Assembly: GCF_019204005.1 (NCBI RefSeq)
Contig: NZ_JAGSPA010000001.1
Coordinates: 1-64,000, forward strand
Source: Pacificimonas pallii
Lineage (GTDB): Bacteria > Pseudomonadota > Alphaproteobacteria > Sphingomonadales > Sphingomonadaceae
Direction: 5' to 3'
DNA: 64,000 bases
A program made the position numbers and the translations under genes. The notes below the pieces were generated by a model. The model did no database searches. It saw only the letters and a program-made list of their open reading frames with translations, and had not been told where the DNA came from. Below are positions 58,598 to 64,000 of the stretch, one piece after another. Each line of letters starts with the position of its first letter. Position 1 is the stretch's first letter.

Positions 58598-59308
58598 CTA
58601 AAGCCGGTAGAATGCCGCCGCCCGGTCCAGCGCCAGGCACAGCACGACCTTCCCCGATCGCGCCGGCCAGCCCATGGACCGCTCCGCCGTCTCCAGCCCC
58701 TCGCCCATACAAACGATCCGCGTGAGAACATCCGACAGTCCGGCACCCGCCGCGGCCAGTGCGCCTTCCAGCCTCTCTTTCGCCGCCACCTGCCGCTCAC
58801 CGGGTGACAGGGCCGCTTCCTGCCAGCCGCCTGCGCCGCGCTTTCCGCGCGCGACCGGCGCGGGGTCCCAGGCCATCGTGACCCGCGGCGACTGCCCGGC
58901 GGCCATGAAATCCCCGCGCAGCCGTTCTCCGGCCTCGAACTGACGATCACTGATCTTGCCGCGCGCATGCAGCCATGCCAGCGGTTCCTCGGCCCGGTTG
59001 ACCTGCCGCGCCCCTGCCCGCGCGGCATCCCTGGTCCGCGCATGATCCGCCGCATCCTCCAGCATGCGGTTTGGCGCATCGGGAGTTGCCCGCCGCCGCA
59101 AATGCGCCATGCCCGGCCCGCTGATCCGGAACCCTTCGCCTGCGCTTTCCACCAGGTCATGTCGTCTGAGCCGGTCCAGCAGGTCGACCTGGCACGCCCG
59201 TGTGCCCACCCGCCAGCCGCTCCGCGCGTCCCGCACAAGCGCCCGCCCCCGCGCCATTTCCGCCAGCACCTTGCGCTCACCGCCCGTCAGTCGCACCGCT
59301 TCTGTCAT
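58598..59308 (-). CDS. DUF6456-domain protein (possible GTA regulator)
   Basis: 236 residues from the ATG at 59308 (GGAG upstream). Residues ~1-75 look like a winged-helix DNA-binding part (GERKVLAEMARGRALVRDAR; QVDLLDRLRRHDLVESAGEG). Residues ~95-236 match the alphaproteobacterial DUF6456 domain: NRAEEPLAWLHARGKISDRQ, FEAGERLRGDF, ALSPGERQVAAKERLEGALA, GWPARSGKVVLCLALDRAAA. My recollection is that GTA activators of the GafA/GafY group carry a related region; this needs a profile search. Its closeness to the GTA cluster makes it a regulator candidate. It is divergent from the XRE gene with 92 bases between starts. Confidence 0.78.
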   Translation of the reverse strand: MTEAVRLTGGERKVLAEMARGRALVRDARSGWRVGTRACQVDLLDRLRRHDLVESAGEGFRISGPGMAHLRRRATPDAPNRMLEDAADHARTRDAARAGARQVNRAEEPLAWLHARGKISDRQFEAGERLRGDFMAAGQSPRVTMAWDPAPVARGKRGAGGWQEAALSPGERQVAAKERLEGALAAAGAGLSDVLTRIVCMGEGLETAERSMGWPARSGKVVLCLALDRAAAFYRL

Positions 59309-59400
59309 CAATATCGCTCCGATTCCGTCATGTGGAAAACAGAACTTGCCATGAGCGCGTGGGTGTAGGAAAGAACCAAATAGGCGATGGAGAGATAATA

Positions 59401-59964
59401 ATGATAACCCGTATACGCGAAATCCGAAAAGGGAAAGAGATGACGCTGGCCGATGTGGCCGCCGCATGTGCGCCCCCGACGACGCCGCAAACGATTGGCC
59501 GCCTGGAAACCGGCACGCGCACGGTCAGCATCGACTGGCTGAACCGTATCGCCGCGGCGCTTGGCGTGCTGCCAGCGGATCTCGTGAAGCTCGACGACCG
59601 CCCCGATATCCCCATCGCCGCCCGTCTGACGGGCGACGGCGCGGAACCATTGCAGGCAAGAAAGAACTTCGCCCCGCCGCAGCCCAATACCGACCTCGTT
59701 GGGATGGAAATCGAATATCCGTACGGGGATTATCGCCCTCGCGACCAGCTCTGGCTGGAAAAGCTCGCCCCGGACCGCTTCAACGAGGCCGCCAATCGCG
59801 ACATTCTCGCCCCGCGCAGTGCGGGCCGTTATGCATTCGGGCGTCTTGTCGACATGTTTGGTGCCCGACTCAGCCTGCTGCCGCCGCAGCACGGGGCGCG
59901 CCAGATCATTTTGCAGGACGTGCCCTGGATCGCTGTGGTCCGCACCCTTATCCGCGCGCTTTAG
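59401..59964 (+). CDS. XRE-family HTH regulator
   Basis: 187 residues from the ATG at 59401 (GGAGA site). Residues ~1-58 are a Cro/C1-type HTH (RIREIRKGKEMTLADVAAAC, TPQTIGRLETGTRTVSIDWL, NRIAAALGVLPADLVKLDD). The C-terminal 100 residues (PYGDYRPRDQLWLEKLAPDR; GRYAFGRLVDMFGARLSLLP) may be a sensor or a degenerate LexA/S24-like domain, but I see no Ser-Lys dyad. It is divergent from the DUF6456 gene, and the pair may cross-regulate. Stretch 59965-60085 has no supported gene. Confidence 0.85.
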   Translation: MITRIREIRKGKEMTLADVAAACAPPTTPQTIGRLETGTRTVSIDWLNRIAAALGVLPADLVKLDDRPDIPIAARLTGDGAEPLQARKNFAPPQPNTDLVGMEIEYPYGDYRPRDQLWLEKLAPDRFNEAANRDILAPRSAGRYAFGRLVDMFGARLSLLPPQHGARQIILQDVPWIAVVRTLIRAL

Positions 59965-60085
59965 ATGCTGCCGCCGGAACCCGGCGCCGCGCTCAATGTC
60001 TCAAAGCGCGCGATTTACCACGCGGTCCGCAACATATTCGGCGATTCTGCCGCGCCGGTGATCACCCGCCCCGGCGTTTCGCGCC

Positions 60086-61174
60086 CTAGATCGTCCGTTC
60101 GTAAATCCGGTATATTTTCGATACGGGGCTTTCCAGTGCCTCTGCGATGGCCGTCATACCCTGATTATCGTCCAGCACCCAGCCAAACTCACCTACTCTG
60201 GTGTCATATTTCGCCACCGCGTCACGGCGGATCAGTTCAATCATCAGAAACGCCATGAACGTTGCCATCCGCCCCGACTGATGCGATTTTCTCACGCCCA
60301 TCAGGGGAACGCGCATGCGCGATACTTTCGGGTTCCTCAGGCGCCACAAAAGCTTGGCCCAGCCAAACGGAAATAGCGACCCGTTCAGATCGGCCGTCAA
60401 CTCGTTAATATCGGGCAAGGTCATCATGAACGCGACCGGCTGACCGTCCACTTCGCAGATGCGGATCAGGTCCTCGTAAACGATAGGCTTCAGTTTTTTC
60501 CCGACATGCGCCACTTCCTCGTCGGTCAGCGGGACGAACCCCCAATTCGCCGACCAGGCGTCGTTCAGAATGTCGAGGATCAGCGCGGCCTCCTGATCGA
60601 AGCATGACTTATCGACCCTGCGCACGGACAGGCGTTTGTTTTTTTCCGCCATTGCCACCATGCGATTGGCCGTTTCAGAGAAGCCGTCCGCGATGGGCAG
60701 TTCATAGGTCATCAGGTCTTTGATCTGCCGGTGACCGGCATTGACCAGCAACGCTTCATAATAGGGCAGATGATGCCCCATCATGACGGTCGGCGGAATC
60801 TCGTGCCCCTTCACCAGCAGGCCGGGTTCGTCCCAGATGGACAGGCTGAACGGGCCCAGCATGCGCGTCATACCTGCCGCCCGCAGCCATTCCGTCGCCG
60901 TTGCCAGGAGGGCGTCGGCGACCCGCTGATCATCAATACATTCGAACATACCCCATTGTCCGGTCCCCGCACCCATATACTGCAGCACCAGATCATCGAC
61001 CTGCGCGGAGATCCGCCCCACCACCTCCTGACCGCGCATCGCGATCCAGAACGCGGCGCGCGCGTGCAGGAACCAGGGGTTTGTCTTCGGCCCATTGATC
61101 AGGGCGTGGACCTCTGACTTCAGCGGCGGCCGCCAGGCCGGATCGTTCCGATACAGCCGAAAAGGTAGATCCAC
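60086..61174 (-). CDS. GNAT-fold acyltransferase-like protein, true start probably upstream
   Basis: 362 residues from the first standard start (GTG at 61174), but the frame is open upstream and encodes IVIRRAESRADRKTFVDLPF, which looks like the real family N-terminus; the gene therefore probably starts near 61255. Body motifs: LYRNDPAWRPPLKSEVHALI, YMGAGTGQWGMFECIDDQRV, LGPFSLSIWDEPGLLVKGHE and PPTVMMGHHLPYYEALLVNA. Proteins like this (~380 residues) are annotated as N-acetyltransferases of unknown substrate and often sit near lipid-modifying genes such as the fatty-acid hydroxylase here. Catalytic residues are not obvious. Confidence 0.8.
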   Translation of the reverse strand: MDLPFRLYRNDPAWRPPLKSEVHALINGPKTNPWFLHARAAFWIAMRGQEVVGRISAQVDDLVLQYMGAGTGQWGMFECIDDQRVADALLATATEWLRAAGMTRMLGPFSLSIWDEPGLLVKGHEIPPTVMMGHHLPYYEALLVNAGHRQIKDLMTYELPIADGFSETANRMVAMAEKNKRLSVRRVDKSCFDQEAALILDILNDAWSANWGFVPLTDEEVAHVGKKLKPIVYEDLIRICEVDGQPVAFMMTLPDINELTADLNGSLFPFGWAKLLWRLRNPKVSRMRVPLMGVRKSHQSGRMATFMAFLMIELIRRDAVAKYDTRVGEFGWVLDDNQGMTAIAEALESPVSKIYRIYERTI

Positions 61175-61264
61175 GAAAGTCTTCCGATCCGCGCGGCTTT
61201 CGGCCCGGCGGATGACGATAGGCTGTGACTTCGGGGCGGCGATTTCAGAAGTGATGGCGGGCTC

Positions 61265-61320
61265 CAGCCAGAAAAAGGGTTCCGGACGGTCATTTTCAAT
61301 AAGGAACGACCGTCCGGAAC
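61265..61320 (-). terminator. Terminator between the hydroxylase and GNAT-like genes
   Basis: GTTCCGGACGGTC and GACCGTCCGGAAC (61278-61320) form a perfect 13-base stem. On the minus strand it is followed by CCTTTTTCTGG, an adequate U tract. It would end the hydroxylase transcript 44 bases past its stop, so the GNAT-like gene must have its own promoter in the short space after it, or be reached by read-through. Confidence 0.8.
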
Positions 61321-61363
61321 CCCGATTGCCGTCCAGCGGCTTTGCGTGTCAACTTGTGACTGC

Positions 61364-62170
61364 TCAGGCGGCCTCGACCTGCTCGATCCGCTGCTTCGTC
61401 TTGGCGCGGCGCTCGGGCTTCTCGACCGTACCGCCCGACTGATCGGCGACCCATGGATAGCGCTTCGCCTCGTCTTCGTCATAGCCGAGGTTGAACACCG
61501 TCGGGCTCTTCTCCGGGCGGTCGGCGCGCTCGTAAAACGTCCCGAACAACCTGTCCCAGCTAAAGTCTGTAATGCCGAAATTGCCGGTCTCGTCGTGAAA
61601 ATGATGCGCCATGTGCCGCGCTTTCATCTTTTTGAGAAACTCATATTTCGGTTTATAGGCAAGATGCTGAATGCAATGCACAAACTCGTAAAAACAGGTC
61701 ATCAGAAGACCCGACGCCATCGCCACCGCAATCCCGCCGGCGCCGCCGATCAGATAACCGATCGGGATCATCGTCGCCGCGATCGCCGGCAGCGTGGTGT
61801 AGAGCGCGCCGAACAGCACCTCCAGATGATTGGGGTCCTGATGATGGTCGAAATGAATACGCTTCCACGTGCGCGCCGTCAGCGGGGATTTGTACATCCA
61901 CTTTCCGTGCAGCACGAACCGATGCAGCAGATACCAGACCAGCGGATAGGCGACGACACCAATGCCAGCCGCCGCAAAGCCTTGAAACAGGGTGGGGGGA
62001 TATATGAAGGCCGCACCAATCGAGACTGCGGCCAGCAGCAAATAGCCCTGTATCGCATAATATTGGAAATAGGCTTTTACCAAACCGCGAAAATCCATCT
62101 TGTCGAGATGGTGCGATTTGTCCCACATGCCAAGGCGTAAGCCGCTGAGTATGTTAGAAATTGTAGCCAC
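61364..62170 (-). CDS. Sterol desaturase/fatty-acid hydroxylase family protein
   Basis: 268 residues with about four hydrophobic segments and the His-box pattern of di-iron membrane hydroxylases: LLHRFVLHGKW (HxxxH), HFDHHQDPNH (HxxHH), FVHCIQHLAY, and KARHMAHHFHDETGNFGITD (HxxHH). It probably hydroxylates a fatty acyl chain, carotenoid (CrtZ-like) or sphingolipid. In Sphingomonadales 2-hydroxylated sphingolipids are common, but the substrate cannot be read here. The C-terminal 40 residues are basic and cytosolic. The 153 bases upstream (62171-62323) contain no gene. Confidence 0.9.
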   Translation of the reverse strand: MATISNILSGLRLGMWDKSHHLDKMDFRGLVKAYFQYYAIQGYLLLAAVSIGAAFIYPPTLFQGFAAAGIGVVAYPLVWYLLHRFVLHGKWMYKSPLTARTWKRIHFDHHQDPNHLEVLFGALYTTLPAIAATMIPIGYLIGGAGGIAVAMASGLLMTCFYEFVHCIQHLAYKPKYEFLKKMKARHMAHHFHDETGNFGITDFSWDRLFGTFYERADRPEKSPTVFNLGYDEDEAKRYPWVADQSGGTVEKPERRAKTKQRIEQVEAA

Positions 62171-62323
62171 GAATATAGACCTTCATTACGCGATTCATTG
62201 TCCCTCAAACGCAATATCGTGCTGCAATGCGGCAAAGATGGGGCGAGGAGACGTTACTGTGGTGGCAATGCCCGTCTCATGGCTCGGGCGCATTGCCGCG
62301 CGGACGTGTCGGCTTCGCCGCGA

Positions 62324-63418
62324 TTATTCCTCGGTTCGGAAAAGCAGGGCCTCGCCCACCAGAAAAAACAGCACAAAAGGGCCCCACGCCGCAAGAAGCG
62401 GCGGCGCGGCTCCGAATTCACCCATGGCAAGCATGGCGTTATCCGCAACGAAATAGGCGAATCCCAGCACCATTCCCACCACCGCGCGCAGGAAAAGCCG
62501 CCCGGACCTTGCCAGACCAAAACCCGCGACTGCGCCCAGCAGCGGCATCAGGATCGCCGATAGCGGCGCGCAGTATTTCTGGAACAGTGCCGTTTCCAGG
62601 CCGTCGGTCGCCTTTCCGCTCGCCTTCATCCTCTCGATGGCGGCCGCGAGCTGGCGGCTGTTCACTTCATCGGGATCAGGCACCTCGATGGAAAAATGCG
62701 TCGGTGCGATCCCCTTGCCGACGCGCACGCTGCCGACTTCCCGCATCGTTCCCCGCGCCACGTCGAAACGCCGCGCATCCGACAGCACCCAGCCATCGCC
62801 GTCGGGAACGGCTCTGGCGCCTTCGAAAATTTCCTTGAGCGCCTTGTCTTCCCGGCGGAAAACCTCGACGTCGGACAGGATCATGTCCGCACCTTCGCCC
62901 TCGACGCGCCCCGCAAGCAGCATGTCACCGCCTGCCGTTTGCCATTTGCCGAACTGCGCCTTTACCGGGTCGTCCGGCATGCGCGCATAGTCCGCCTTCT
63001 GCCACGCATCCAGCTCGGCATTTGTGCGCGGCAATACCGTCTCGGCAAAGACGAAATGTCCGATCGCGACGATCAGCGCCGTCCCCATCATCGGCCACAA
63101 TATCTGGTGCGGTGACATGCCCGCCCCCTTCATGATGACAATCTCGCTGGAACTCGACAGGCTCGACCAGGTCACGATGGCCCCAAGCAGGACAGAGAAG
63201 GGCAGAAATGTGTCCGCAAGCTGCGGCACGCGCAGCTTCACATATGTCCACAAATCGGCATTGCCATTTGTGGGAATGGCCAGGATTTTTTCCGATTCCG
63301 ACAGCAGGTCCAGCATCTGCAGCATGCCAATCAGCACGAAGGCGAAGGCAATGATACGCAGCCCCAGCATCTTCGCCTGATATAGCGCAAGCGTGTTTGA
63401 CGGCCAGAGCGCGCGCAT
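62324..63418 (-). CDS. lptG: LPS/lipid export permease LptG
   Basis: 364 residues from the ATG at 63418, which shares one base with the lptF stop. Six membrane segments: three near the N-terminus (MLGLRIIAFAFVLIGMLQML; TFLPFSVLLGAIVTWSSLSS; ILWPMMGTALIVAIGHFVFA) and three at the C-terminus (FQKYCAPLSAILMPLLGAVA; LFLRAVVGMVLGFAYFVADN; LLAAWGPFVLFFLVGEALLF), with a periplasmic beta-jellyroll (~120-260). The segment SSSSEIVIMKGAGMSP is the YjgP/YjgQ coupling region for LptB. With LptF it extracts LPS, or sphingolipid in sphingomonads, for transport. LptG rather than LptF is assigned by gene order. Confidence 0.93.
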   Translation of the reverse strand: MRALWPSNTLALYQAKMLGLRIIAFAFVLIGMLQMLDLLSESEKILAIPTNGNADLWTYVKLRVPQLADTFLPFSVLLGAIVTWSSLSSSSEIVIMKGAGMSPHQILWPMMGTALIVAIGHFVFAETVLPRTNAELDAWQKADYARMPDDPVKAQFGKWQTAGGDMLLAGRVEGEGADMILSDVEVFRREDKALKEIFEGARAVPDGDGWVLSDARRFDVARGTMREVGSVRVGKGIAPTHFSIEVPDPDEVNSRQLAAAIERMKASGKATDGLETALFQKYCAPLSAILMPLLGAVAGFGLARSGRLFLRAVVGMVLGFAYFVADNAMLAMGEFGAAPPLLAAWGPFVLFFLVGEALLFRTEE

Positions 63419-64000
63419 CAGACCGCCGCCTTTCGCGCGCGCCGCATCCGCATTCTCATCCAGCGCGCCAGTTTCTTCACCGGCTTGGCAAATTGTGCGA
63501 ATGCCGTTTCCAGCATGCCAATCGGCTGTCCGGCGGGCTTGAACGCAAGCACGTAGAAGAACCACAGGCACATGATCGTAAAAACGGCGAAACTGCCCCA
63601 TTGGCTCCACGCGATGGGCACGTCTCCTGACGCGCCCGCGCGCTCTGCGGTTTCCGATATTTCATTGTAAACGACCAGGATAATCAGGCCTGCAAACACA
63701 CCCAGGGCGCTTGATGACCGCTTCGCCGGCACCGCCAGTGAAATCGCCAGCAGCGGGATCACGAACACGACGATGACCTGGACCAGTCGGCGGTGCAGAT
63801 TCGCCTCGATCGCCCGCTGGTTCGCGGCTGCCAGTTCCGGTGCGGGCGCCCCCGACGCCTGCCAAAGTTCGGGCAGCGTGAATTCCTGATCGTCCTCGCC
63901 GTCGCCCCGCGACCGGAAGACATCGATTTTCGGCAACGGCACCGCCAGATCGTAATTCTCGAACGACAATACCCGCGGTTCGCGGAATTCAGGCCCGTCA
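63418..64000 (-). CDS. lptF: LPS/lipid export permease LptF (partial, C-terminal part)
   Basis: The frame is open from the right edge to a TGA at 63418; about 193 residues are visible. They include the end of the periplasmic domain (VLSFENYDLAVPLPKIDVFR; EFTLPELWQASGAPAPELAA), the YjgP/YjgQ motif ANQRAIEANLHRRLVQVIVV and three C-terminal membrane helices (VIPLLAISLAVPA; VFAGLIILVVYNEISE; FAVFTIMCLWFFYVLAFKP), ending in an Arg-rich tail. It is upstream of and overlaps lptG, the usual pair. The N-terminal half is outside the window. Confidence 0.9.
   Translation of the reverse strand, partial: DGPEFREPRVLSFENYDLAVPLPKIDVFRSRGDGEDDQEFTLPELWQASGAPAPELAAANQRAIEANLHRRLVQVIVVFVIPLLAISLAVPAKRSSSALGVFAGLIILVVYNEISETAERAGASGDVPIAWSQWGSFAVFTIMCLWFFYVLAFKPAGQPIGMLETAFAQFAKPVKKLARWMRMRMRRARKAAV

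Noticed and set aside
59965-60258. 97-codon frame after the XRE gene
   Set aside because: No ribosome site, and half of it overlaps the opposite-strand GNAT-like gene; its translation resembles no family.

Overview
This 64 kb window is GC-rich, densely coding bacterial chromosome. It looks like an alphaproteobacterium, most likely of the order Sphingomonadales. The evidence is a ChpT-type phosphotransferase beside a chemotaxis operon, an RpoH sigma factor, CtrA-type TTAA-N7-TTAA boxes, a VPAPA/PEP-CTERM-like surface protein, a DUF6456 protein and an alphaproteobacterial-type gene transfer agent (GTA) cluster. There are no rRNA or tRNA genes, no integrase, no insertion sequence and no CRISPR array. 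The species cannot be named from this sequence alone.

Layout. 0-0.5 kb: the start of a secreted protein made of near-identical 12-residue repeats, with a palindromic CtrA-type box upstream; it runs off the left edge. 0.7-2.4 kb: a membrane-anchored EAL protein. 2.5-6.2 kb: acyl-CoA dehydrogenase, enoyl-CoA hydratase and 3-hydroxyisobutyrate dehydrogenase, a valine/branched-chain catabolic set interrupted by an opposite-strand M15 peptidase. 6.9-12.5 kb: a capsule assembly/export operon (single-module kpsC, kpsS, glycosyltransferase, kpsM, kpsE) with no kpsT. 12.6 kb: SRP RNA. 12.9-20.1 kb: housekeeping genes (dnaX, ybaB, an AraC/GyrI regulator, mtgA, rpoH, an RluA-family pseudouridine synthase, a JAMM peptidase, and a cold-shock protein with an apparent CTG start). 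20.2-26.3 kb: chpT followed by cheA-cheW-cheY-cheB-cheR. 26.5-37.1 kb: transporter, amidase, RNase P RNA, surface protein, phosphatase, an MFS/GMC oxidoreductase/epoxide hydrolase group, lipB, a degenerate EAL protein, a small lipoprotein and an SCP2 protein. 37.6-38.8 kb: an OmpA-family porin with a 23-proline linker.

38.9-56.4 kb is a complete-looking GTA cluster on the minus strand: small and large terminase, portal, prohead protease, capsid, connectors, tail tube, chaperones, a short tape measure, and the g12-g15 baseplate module. It has two departures from the RcGTA plan. Three phage-like genes, including a large SGNH/sialate-O-acetylesterase-type protein with an intact catalytic triad, sit between the capsid and connector genes. 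A TIM-barrel-like region is fused in front of the DUF2460 (g12) domain. A near-consensus promoter lies ahead of the operon. 56.6-64 kb: an ABC-F ATPase, a divergent DUF6456/XRE regulator pair, a GNAT-fold protein, a fatty-acid hydroxylase, and lptG-lptF (lptF cut by the right edge).

How the genes may work together: ChpT is the phosphorelay protein that feeds CtrA in alphaproteobacteria, and CtrA often controls motility and GTA genes. CtrA-like boxes stand before the repeat protein, cheA, the cold-shock gene and the degenerate EAL gene, which suggests one cell-cycle/motility regulon spread over this window. The capsule genes and the esterase inside the GTA invite the idea that the particle modifies or reads an acetylated surface glycan; this is inference only.
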